A stretch of DNA of 64,000 nucleotides from Oidiodendron maius Zn (lineage: Eukaryota; Ascomycota; Leotiomycetes; Myxotrichaceae), in contig KN832881.1 in the NCBI GenBank assembly GCA_000827325.1, positions 828,616 through 892,615 of the forward strand. Reading direction: 5' to 3'. Below, piece by piece: positions 55,545 to 64,000 of the stretch (the first letter of the stretch is position 1; the number at the start of each line of letters is the position of its first letter). A model generated the notes under the pieces. The model worked only from the letters and a program-made list of their open reading frames with translations. It was not told the DNA's origin and ran no database searches. Position numbers and translations under genes: made by a program.

Positions 55545-57286
55545 CTAGCGCGGCTTCAACTTCGTCCATCCACTCGTCCCACTCCCAGACTTCCTCTCTC
55601 CGCCGGCAGCAACACCCCCGATAACCTCCACGGCATCCATAACCGTCCGCATACTCATGAAGCTCTGCATGCCATACCCATAGCGTCTCACCGCATTCCC
55701 TCCTCCCCCTCCCTCCCATCCAAACAGCCCTCTTGCAACATCATCCCCCTCCCTCCTCGCGCCGACCACGATCCCATCGCCCTCCTCCCCTAGCAGCATC
55801 TCCTGCTGCTCCTGCTGTTGTTGCTGCCCAAGATCATCTTCGATAGCCCACGCATCGGGGTCCAGGATCTCCCACTCCGCATTCGCGACCTCGCTCGCCA
55901 GCCGTGACTTCAATTTATCCACTAACTTCGTCGGCGAAGGCAATTTGAACCCGCGAGTGAACTCCACCCCCGCAGAGGAGCCAAGATACGAATGCGCCGT
56001 GCCGTGGGAGTAATACCCCATCAATCCTCCCGCCCTCTCCTTCTCCCTCTCCCCATTGACTTCGCCTTCGCGGCCCGTAGTTTTCGTAGGCGTGCTTTTT
56101 GTTGAGGACGTGCGGCTCGGACCACGACCTTGCGTGGCGATGAGTAGATTGAATAAGTTCTGCCCAATGTTGCACACATCTTCAAAATTTCCCACCTCGC
56201 CAACGGGCACACCTTGACTGCGGCACAACCACGCCACATCATAGGCTAAGAGCGTCACGCCCTCGAGGAAGAGCGCATGGCCCGCAGGGTCATCGGCCGC
56301 AAAGAGCGGAAGAGGCCTTTGCACGAAGAGAGGGCGCGGACGAGGAGGTTTTGGCTGCTCGCGAGTTGGTGATGCTGTATTGGGACTAGCTGTTCGTCTA
56401 GGAAGAGGATGTTGTTGGGGGTGAGGATTAGGAGAGGCAGGTATGGTGCCCGGAAAAGGGACATTCTCGTACTTGTAAGATGAGAAGAGGGGAAAGATAG
56501 TGGGGAGCGGGTAGTCCCTGTGTGGGAGGGTGATCTCAGCGGGGAGGCGGATGGCCAGGTAGTGCGTGGAGAGGATGAGTAGGTGCACGATGTGGGAGAG
56601 AGATGTAGATATCTGGGCTGGGCTGGTGGCTGTGCACCGAGTCAGTCTCTGTGGTAGCACAAAATGGGATAAAGCAAGCACTCACTATTCATGGCCCTTA
56701 AATCGACAATACCAACCCCGCCTATTCTGTACTCCTCAGCTCCGCTGTTCCTCTTGACCTTCCGCAGGCCGTACAGTTTGGCTGCCTCGCCGCAGAGGAA
56801 AGCCTTCGACGACGCGGTGATGGAATGCACCTGATTCCACTTATACCTCGTCATACGGACCACTTTCTCGACCTCTTCCATCTGACGTGCCCGTCTGGCC
56901 TCGAGGCCGTTAGATATCGCCTCTCTCTCTGACCTCCTGTGCCTAATGGCCGCCCTCCGCCTGGCGATCTCCTCCCTCGCCTTCCCGATATTCGCTCGCA
57001 GTTCGTCGGCGTGAGCAATAATTTGCTGCGTCCTATCCTCAGCCTGCTCTTTCTCGGCAATAATCATATCCACGTGCAGTCGTGAATTTCCGGGCCTATC
57101 ATCTTCCTGCTCACCAAGTTTGGATCGTGATGACAACGAGGTAGTTATCTGCTGGTCGAGGGCATCCTTCTCAATGAGCACTTCGGCGAGCTGGATTCGG
57201 GGTTCGTACAGCTGGTTGCGCGCATCAGTTGGGCATAGTAAGGGTAGTTTCTGACCTCCAGTCCGAAGGCAGATGTCACACTGCAT
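55545..57286 (-). CDS. ATG14: Atg14-like subunit of the autophagy PI3-kinase complex
   Basis: Directs the Vps34-Vps15-Atg6 lipid kinase to the autophagosome formation site. Two exons, 57286..56686 and 56629..55545; the 56 bp intron has a GTGAGT donor. Product 561 aa. The N-terminal Cys motif is CDICLR...LLCPTDARNQLYEPR. A long coiled coil (about 35-150) follows, then the conserved core VGIVDLRAMN-TTSPAQISTSLSHIVHLL, LAIRLPAEITLPHRDYPLPTIF, and later FEDVCNIGQNLFNLL. A low-complexity insert is rich in Pro/Arg. Near the end there is a Gln-rich stretch (LGQQQQQEQQEM) and a Gly-rich segment. The intron falls inside the conserved core, which strengthens the join. Confidence 0.92.
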
Positions 57287-57672
57287 CTCGGGCAGCTATG
57301 ACGGCACAAGGACTCGAGGCTTCCGGAAGCAATACGGTGTCTCAGTGTTTGAAGAGAATAGACAGGGCTTCGAGATGTAGGAGGGATTCATTGCTTAGAA
57401 TCGATATAGATTTAGACGGTGAAGCAGTTCTTATTGGGCGGTCATGTTGTAGAATGCTGCTGGTGAACACGATGGGATGTCGCAGAACAATGTAAGGCTA
57501 GACACTCGAGGTCATTCAACCTGAACCCGATGTCGCTAATCGCGATAACATTCGTTATCAGTCAGGTGACACCGCGATTTCGCCACGACTTTTGTCGCGC
57601 CCATTCCATCAACCCCAACGATAATAGATCTCCAGCGTTCTACAATTAAAATTCCCTTCATTCTCTCCTGAC
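57287..57672. promoter_or_regulatory. Divergent promoter region ATG14 / coiled-coil gene
   Basis: 386 bp between divergent starts. No further feature is recognised. Confidence 0.5.
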
Positions 57673-58339
57673 ATGTCGTCACCGTCAGGCACCCCACAAC
57701 AGCCAAGTATGGCAGTCGAGGGCCCCAGTCTCCTACCAAGTTCTGAATCCTCGGACGCCGCCCTTGAGACACAAAGCGATGAGAATCTACAGCCTTCCGC
57801 AGTACCAGTGAACGCTGTTATAGAAGCTGTCCACGATGATCCCCCTGATGACATTGTAGACGGCAGTTTGGTCGGAGATAGAGACTTGAGCAATGCCTCG
57901 ACTAAAGATATCCCTTTGTTGGATTGGATTGAGTTCGAGTCCGAGTACAAGAAGGCCCTTACGGAAGCAAATGAGGTGGAGGACAAGTTGGTTCTGGAAT
58001 TCGAAAAGCTATCCAAGGTGACATGAACAAAGAGGCGCCAATGGCACTTGCTGATATGTCTTGTAGACCTTTGTTTTCTGGGCCGAGGCCTCCGCCCAAC
58101 ATGACAATGACAGGGCTTGGAAACGGTAGGTAGTATATATCTTTTTATCTTCTCCAGACTGACTTGCTTAGTCTCAAAACTCGGGAACGGTACGTGCAGC
58201 TATCCGAGCAGAAGCTGGAAGAGAAAAAGAAGCATTGTAAGCCTTGGCAATCTGTGATTATTGGCTCCGTTAACTAATTGGGGTAGATATCGAGGTAGTC
58301 CAAGCTTTTCAGAATGCTCTCAAGTTGCTAGGTGCCTGA
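57673..58339 (+). CDS. Small conserved coiled-coil protein, 173 aa, unknown
   Basis: Not recognised as a named family. Four exons: 57673..58017, 58067..58125 (59 nt), 58172..58236 (65 nt), 58287..58339 (53 nt), separated by introns of 49, 46 and 50 bp that keep one frame. The first 70 residues are acidic and Ser/Pro-rich. The rest is predicted helix: PLLDWIEFESEYKKAL, EANEVEDKLVLEFEKLSK, then FVFWAEASAQHDNDRAWKR, LKTRERYVQLSEQKLEEKKK and HYIEVVQAFQNALKLLGA at the end. The three small exons encode a continuous amphipathic helix region, which argues that the model is real. A subunit of a larger coiled-coil complex is plausible, but this is inference. Confidence 0.8.
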
Positions 58340-58678
58340 ATTATCCCTACTGAGAGGGCTAGACTTGTGTCATTTCTTCGCGGCATGGCGTTACTTTCAC
58401 GACGTCAAATAGGTTTGTTCGGTAAGGCGTTTTGGAAGGCACACATACAACCGGTATAGTTTGCTTTCACGATGCACCCAGCATAAGATACCCAACCACA
58501 ATCAGAACCGTAGATTAAAATTTTTTTCCCAACGTATTCATTTTACTACACATAAATTAAACAGATTTGCACGTGACCTCGTGTTTGGCACGGCATGGTC
58601 TTATCGTCTGCCAGAGTGAGCTTCTGAGAAGTTGTTCACATAAAAAAATAGGCACACATCTTCCGACACATCATTAGG
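58340..58678. other. Short intergenic region
   Basis: 339 bp of AT-rich DNA between two plus-strand genes. It should hold the terminator of the first and the promoter of the second. Confidence 0.5.
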
Positions 58679-59327
58679 ATGGAGACTTCTGCCATGAATG
58701 TGCCAATTATCACGCAGGTACGTTATATGTGATAGATCAGAGATCCACTGACTAATGGCATCGTAGGCGGACCTTATAAACTTCCATGCAGCGCATTTCT
58801 CCGCCAGCACTATGGAGCACTTCTCGACACACTTCTTAGGTCCCGTTGCTGAGGAATATGCAGAAGGAGTTGACGAAGATGATGGTCTGGGGTATTATGA
58901 CGATGGGGTAAAGCGGACCCTTACAGACGCTCAAATCGCCATATTTCGACATTCTGAGATACAAGCCCTACTGCGAGAACAGAGACATATCGCCGAAGCG
59001 AATGGCGTTGACGCTGCAGATCAAACTTCGGGACCAATAGCTGATCAAGGAGAATCTGAAGAGGCTGGACATGGAGATGAGAATATAAACGACGGTCGAA
59101 CAGATCCGCCAGCATTGAATGCACAACAAATGAACCGAAAGGCAAGAAAAGCCCAACAAGCGAAACAGAAAGGTTACTTCAAGCAGAAGATAAAACCGGA
59201 TCTGAGGAAGCGAACATGGGATAAAGTAGAGACTGCCATGGAAAGTTTGGATTACGACGATCAGAGTAGCGGCACTCTTGTTGCGAGCCAAGCGTCGCAG
59301 AGAAGACGGATCTCTTATGACGATTAA
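58679..59327 (+). CDS. DUF3807-type protein, 199 aa
   Basis: Two exons, 58679..58717 and 58767..59327; the 49 bp intron has a GTACGT donor. Exon 1 encodes METSAMNVPIITQ and splices to ADLINFHAAHFSAS. The domain spans about the first 75 residues (FHAAHF, FLGPVAEEYAEG, GYYDDGVKRTLTDAQIAIFRHSEIQALLRE). The C-terminal half is charged and includes a basic helix (MNRKARKAQQAKQK) and KPDLRKRTWDKVE. It resembles the fungal DUF3807 family, whose function is unknown. No signal or membrane segment. Basic and acidic blocks suggest a nuclear protein, as inference only. Confidence 0.8.
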
Positions 59328-60075
59328 GAGTAAGGGCAACTTACGTCTCCGCTATATACGAACAGATAATAGTGAATTCTGTTGAGAGATCTTCAGATGG
59401 CATAATGGAGCTTGAACGATGACGGCTCTGCGTTCTAATATGCCAAGATCGAATTCAATGATATTTTGGTAAGTACTTCTTATGGCTCAAATTTATCCCA
59501 AGTTAAATGATGAAAACCTTCGTATCGTCATCCTTAGTCAGAACCAGCGAAAGATCTTGGCTTTTGCAGCTTGCTGTAATGATCCTAAGATTTACGTGTG
59601 GTATTGATGAGACATAATCTTCTCTCTGAAAGACATATATCCTTACAAACAGATCTGACTCGCCTATTCTATATGAAGCTAATATGAAGACATAATAGGA
59701 GCCTCAACCCCTCCAGACGCACTCAACATCGAAGAGGCTCGAGTCTAAATATGCACGCCATGAAAGACCTAATATGTGGTGGTCAATACAACCCGTGGCC
59801 TTAAATGAAGCGAGCAGCAGATTCTCATGTAAATTAGCGGTTCTTGGTGAATATCAACAATGAACCTATTTAAGTAGTTGAATTTTTGTCTGGAAGCTGA
59901 AATAGATTCCAAAATGCTGCTGGTGCTTGGATCAAAGATAGAAATGGATTCACGAGGCTGTGAGGCTGGAACACAGCCTCGGCTGTTTGTATGACTAGCA
60001 ACGACAAGCCTTCTTCTAGGCTGAACACATAGATATTCATGCAACACAACTCTCTCCACACGAGTTGAGACAAAA
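59328..60075. other. Intergenic region
   Basis: About 750 bp, AT-rich, between two plus-strand genes. Minus-strand frames here (up to 105 codons) are not convincing. Confidence 0.5.
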
Positions 60076-61193
60076 ATGGGTGACATTCCAAATCATGATC
60101 AGTATCTTCTTAATCGTCTTAATGCACTAAAAGCCTCCAGTATCCAATTCAATTCTTCAAAGTACGCCTCATTTATCGTACCCCGCTACACACTAATCGC
60201 GCAAGCAGAACCCAGCCACAATTCAAAGAGTCCTCGAGAGAACCAACTCCAGAATCAGACCTCTCAGCTCGTCTACGTAGTCTGCGCAATGGCTCTTTGT
60301 CACCCCCACCAGGGCCAAAATCACCTCGCCCCACGCCTGCATCAGCAGTGACGCCGCAGTACTTGGCCGAGGATCCCGATCCCTTACGCAGCCCTCTGGA
60401 ATCGGACGATCAAACTCTCGAAGAGCTGCTAGCAGATCTAGGACCTGGGGACCAATGGGCGTTAAATCCGGATGATCCTAATGATATCCAAAAGTTGTTG
60501 AATGAAGCTAAGAATGTCTTACCCCGAGGTGAAGACAGTCAAGAATCTCCAGCCAATGAAACTAAATATTCTTCTCCTGGAGGGGACAATAAAGGAGACA
60601 GAAATATACTCACAGGCGATCTGGACATGTCCGCCTTTGCTCTAGAGGAAGGAGATCAGGGCCAAAGAAAACATCAGAAGCTCGAAATTGAATCACGTGA
60701 AGTCCAAGACGTCTTAGCAAAGTTAATGGATGAAGTAGAACTTGAACGCAAGAACAAGCCCGAAAAAAAATCAGAGACTGATGAAGATCCAGATGGGGAA
60801 GAAAACATTGAGAGAGAGCTCTCCGAGCTCTCTCTCCCATCACCGCCTGCGAAGCTGCCTGACTTAGAACTGGCAGAAGACAATGACACCGAGGATTTCG
60901 CTTCCTCCATAGCTACCAGGATGGCAGCTCTCCGAGCCTCCGATGATCTAGGATTGCCCTCAGCGCCGACGTTCAAGCCTGTAAGCTTGGATCCGGAAAC
61001 ATCGACGAGGAAGTATACGGACGAAGAAATAGAGACCTGGTGTGTCATTTGTCAGGACGACGCCACGATTAGATGCCTTGGTTGTGGCGGAGATTTGTAT
61101 TGCGCCAAGTGTTGGAGGGAGGGACATATGGGGCCTGATGCAGGGTTGGAGGAGAGAAGGCATAAATGGCTGAAGTATAAGAAACCGAACTGA
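60076..61193 (+). CDS. ANCHR/ZFYVE19-like zinc-finger protein
   Basis: Two exons, 60076..60161 and 60209..61193; the 47 bp intron has a GTACGC donor and CTAAT branch-like site. Product 356 aa. The N-terminus is MGDIPNHDQYLLNRLNALK, and the splice joins NSSK to TQPQFKESSRE. Conserved blocks are DLSARLRSLRNGSL and EELLADLGPGDQW, then an acidic, Ser/Glu-rich middle. The C-terminus holds a B-box-like zinc finger, CVICQDDATIRCLGCGGDLYCAKCWREGH ending in HKWLKYK. The leucine-rich DLSARLRSL and zinc-finger layout match animal ZFYVE19/ANCHR, an abscission-checkpoint protein that binds ESCRT (MIM1 motifs). The fungal role is inferred. Confidence 0.85.
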
Positions 61194-61438
61194 GATAGGG
61201 GGAATGTTGATAGGCGTTCATGTTAGTGTAACTGGTGTCTACAATGCCAATCAATGGTCAAGTCAGAAAGCTTTTAAGGAAAGCAAAGCAGACAATTTTT
61301 GGTATTATACCCGTACAATCAATTACATTAAGCCCATACCCTTCCGTGCCCAAGACCCAACTCCTTCATTTCCAACATGCCAGTCCTTTACTCATACAAA
61401 CACAAAACCGGTTACCAACAACAACAACGACCAATAAA

Positions 61439-63282
61439 TCAGTTCTCATCTTGTTGGGGGTCGTCGCCATGGATCGCGCTACCCTCTGCACCTCTGCGAG
61501 GTTTCTTCGGCTTGCCGCGAATATCTTGCCAGGTGGCGCCAAATCTTCGTCCTGTGCTGGCAAGTAGTCCCTCCTCCTCATCTACCTCTGCATCTTCATC
61601 CATCTGACTAGTGTTAAGCTTTGGTGTGCGAAACAGAGACGTGACAAATATAATTAGGAAGACACCCAGGAATGCAAACTGGGCCCAGAAGGCCAGGCCA
61701 CCGAAGAAGGGGAAGTTGAACGTCACTCGGTTGAGGAAGGTAGATGCTACGGTGGGAGTGCAGACATTTTTAGAGCTATGGTCAGGGGAGAGCTCGCTGC
61801 ACGGTTTGACTAGCTCCCGGCGATTTGAGCAGTCTGGTTGATCATCTGGATGATCGGTCGGATTCGAGCAGAATGTCTGGGCGCCGTAGATAGCATACTG
61901 AGGCGCTACCATCATGGCAACAGAGTAGTTAACTGCGAGCATGATCAGTGTCAGCATCACAGTGGCCACGAGCATGGCTTGCGGTGTCGTGTGCCCCTTG
62001 CGGATCTCGAACAGCTTGATCCAAAGGAATCTAATGCCGATACTGGCAATACCAACAACAGAGCTGCTAAAGAAGAAGAGGACCAGGAATGCCATTAGCA
62101 CATAATCAACCGGGAAGGCTTTAGATGCCTGAACGAATACCCAGTTAACTGGTTGAAAGACATTAATTCTGTGAACAAGTGAGTGGTTATCCAGCTTCAA
62201 ATACTCATGAGGATACATTACCTTCCCAGGATGTAGCCACAATGCCGCCCGCAGACGGAATTCTTGGCTTTGTCAATACCCGTGATTAACATAGAAATCC
62301 AGACGACAAGTGCGACCAAAATGAGGAAAATGCCACCGAGCAGCTTCAGAGGTCGAAAGACGGCGCAGACTTTAGCCCAGGCTTTGACAATAAAGCTCTT
62401 TCCATCGCCTCGAGCTTCCGCTGCAAGGCGTTCCCGACGGACCAGAGTCCGTTCTTCTCGAACTAATGCCTCAAGCTCTCTCTGGTCCTTTGTCGGCAGT
62501 CCACCTGCATGACCGGCACTACGAGCCTCAAGCTGACGCTGCCTTTCTCGATTCCGCTCAAGGGCAGATGATGTTGTTTCCGCGAGCTGTGGAGCGCTGA
62601 TTGAAGGAGCGGATTTAATGAAGGAGATAGGGAGGAGCGCGAGGCCTGCAGCTGTATACAACAGATAGAGTAAAGTACCCAATGAGATAAGAAGCCCAAG
62701 AGCAAATGTCAAGGCCCTTTCACCATGCCCCTCAGACAGAAGGCGCTTGAAATAGTCCAGATCTAGATGTTGCTCCTTACGGTCCCTGGCTATGGGTGCA
62801 AAGAAACCAACGAGGAATAAGATAACCACCAGCACAACGAATATAATAGTATATTTCAGTGCTCCAAAGAATCTTTGGCTGAAAGTCTGTCTTCCATCTT
62901 CCGCATCTACGTCATCATATTCCTCATAGAGAAAGTACGTAAATGGGACAACCAGAAGGCAGAGGAGAGCATCCAGACTATACAGAGCATAGTAGACAAT
63001 CTTCAATGTCAGGAGAATATGCTCAACAGACTTTGGAGTAGCCCAAGCCTTCTTTGCACCGAGAGACACAGATGTGGTGGAGCTAACTAGCGCTATGTCG
63101 ACTGGCAGAAGAAGCACTGTTGCGAGTAAACTGGTCAAAGTGAGGATCGCAACAGTTGACACCAACGCCGATCTGTCGCGTGGGATTTGGTAGGTATAGG
63201 TAAAAAGGGCGGCTATCACTGCCACCAGCACTATAGCGAGAGCGTAGGCAATCCATATGAACGCCAGTTGAACGAGCGCCAT
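61439..63282 (-). CDS. LMBD1-type membrane protein (probable lysosomal/vacuolar cobalamin transporter homologue)
   Basis: Two exons, 63282..62222 and 62168..61439; the 53 bp intron has a GTAATG donor. Product 596 aa. About nine membrane segments are visible, for example [99 protein letters not shown] and [16 protein letters not shown] charged loop in the middle ([28 protein letters not shown]) is typical of the LMBR1/LMBD1 family, and the ending is acidic. The name comes from human LMBD1, needed for lysosomal cobalamin export. Fungi mostly do not use cobalamin, so the substrate here is uncertain. An in-frame ATG at 63357 would add 25 residues; 63282 fits the family's usual start. Confidence 0.92.
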
Positions 63283-63719
63283 GGTGTTGTGTCTTGTTTC
63301 GGTGTTCCGTTGACGGTCTTGTGTACCAAAATAACGCGTCGTCTGCAGTGAGGTCATCGAGTTAGTACATGTCCTGGAACAATGCGAGATTTAGGTGCCC
63401 AGCGTACCTACAAAATAGCAAGACGTTCCTCAGGAGAGATATAGTTGTTGTTATCGCCTTTGCAAGAGTATCGCAGAGTGACAATGAGACCCTGAGAGAA
63501 TGCTCCGAGGGCTCTGACGTACGTGAGTTGTTCCAGGTTCAAGTTTTGGTGGAGTGACAAGGGGTTCCAGAGCTTATCCCTGCCCGCACTAACTTCTAGA
63601 GATCCGGCCAATAGTCAAACTTCCAACCTCCCACCTCAGATCCGATCCCTCGAGCTCAGGCTATCTCGACGTGCTATTCTTCGCGACAACATGGTTTCCA
63701 TGCTCCCTCGATATCCATA
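63283..63719. promoter_or_regulatory. Divergent promoter region LMBD1-like / CFT1
   Basis: 437 bp between the two starts. Short frames are not supported as genes. Confidence 0.5.
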
Positions 63720-64000
63720 ATGCAGTGCTATACGGAGCTGACACCTCCTACAGCTGTCACGCACTCATTGAGTCTGCCGTTTTTGGCCGCGGATGCAAAT
63801 AACCTGGTCGTCGCGAAAACCTCTCTCCTCCAGATCTTTTCCCTCAAGACAATATCTTTTGAACTCGATGGCTCGGTTGGAGATGGCAACCAATCTACGA
63901 GGCAGAATGATTTGTCTGATCCCCGGCTCAATGACGACAATGGACTGGAATCGTCTTTCCTTGGCGTAGACGCCGCCCTTCTCCGCACAGAACGCGCTCG
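63720..64000 (+). CDS. CFT1: Cft1/CPSF160, 5' end (runs off the right edge)
   Basis: Large beta-propeller subunit of the cleavage and polyadenylation factor that recognises poly(A) sites on pre-mRNA. The frame opens at the ATG at 63720 and stays open to the window end (93 codons). It starts [20 protein letters not shown] followed by [20 protein letters not shown], the characteristic N-terminus of fungal Cft1. The region after it ([14 protein letters not shown]...) is the first variable propeller loop. The rest lies outside the window. Confidence 0.9.
   Translation, partial: MQCYTELTPPTAVTHSLSLPFLAADANNLVVAKTSLLQIFSLKTISFELDGSVGDGNQSTRQNDLSDPRLNDDNGLESSFLGVDAALLRTERA

Noticed and set aside
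1-64000. tRNA, 5S rRNA, CRISPR arrays, riboswitches and complete transposons
   Set aside because: None recognised by eye: no tRNA B-box GGTTCGANTCC, no 5S-like block, no spaced repeat array, no transposase or reverse-transcriptase motif in any frame.

Overview
The window is a gene-dense stretch of a filamentous ascomycete (Pezizomycotina) nuclear genome. The evidence is short spliceosomal introns (mostly 46-60 bp, GT..AG, many with CTAAC/CTGAC-like branch sites), fungus-specific proteins (RCR family, an Asp f 4-like allergen, Spa2, a TOS1-type glucanase relic, a MARVEL-type four-helix protein) and orthologues of core ascomycete genes. I cannot fix the class from sequence alone. I reconstructed 27 genes, two of them cut by the window edges, plus one decayed gene. 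Exon borders were worked out by hand from splice signals, reading-frame continuity and family similarity.

Layout. 1-8 kb: 5' part of alanyl-tRNA synthetase (-), a conserved unknown protein (+), an RCR-family membrane protein (-) and VPS8 of the CORVET tether (-). 8-15.5 kb: a GPALPP/DUF3752 protein (+), a membrane RING-H2 protein (-), a 3.1 kb gene-poor stretch holding a MITE-like inverted-repeat element, and a PPIH-type cyclophilin (+). 15.8-23.4 kb: a secreted protein with a predicted N-terminal histidine (-), a metallo-beta-lactamase-fold hydrolase (+) and the polarity scaffold SPA2 (-). 25.7-36 kb: an NBP2/Skb5-like SH3 protein (+), nicotinamidase PNC1 (-), HMG-CoA reductase (+) and the Hsp90 co-chaperone STI1 (+). 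36.6-47.6 kb: a MARVEL-like protein (-), RNA polymerase III subunit RPC34 (+), cyclophilin A (-), epsin ENT3 (+), PEX13 (-) and an NmrA-like NAD(P)-binding protein (-). 47.6-53.5 kb: an unassigned open frame, a broken TOS1-type cell-wall glucanase gene, an assembly gap with poly-G borders, and a secreted Asp f 4-like protein (-). 55.5-64 kb: ATG14 (-), an unrecognised coiled-coil protein (+), a DUF3807 protein (+), an ANCHR/ZFYVE19-like zinc-finger protein (+), an LMBD1-type membrane protein (-) and the start of CFT1 (+).

There is no metabolic gene cluster. The genes are mainly housekeeping: membrane traffic and organelles (VPS8, ENT3, PEX13, ATG14, LMBD1-like), protein folding (two cyclophilins, STI1), RNA synthesis and processing (RPC34, CFT1, PPIH), sterol and NAD metabolism (HMG-CoA reductase, PNC1), and polarity or stress signalling (SPA2, NBP2). 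Orientation alternates strongly, giving many divergent shared promoters and convergent ends. Accessory character is limited to 11.5-14.6 kb (MITE) and 47.6-55.5 kb (pseudogene, gap, secreted protein, gene-poor flanks).
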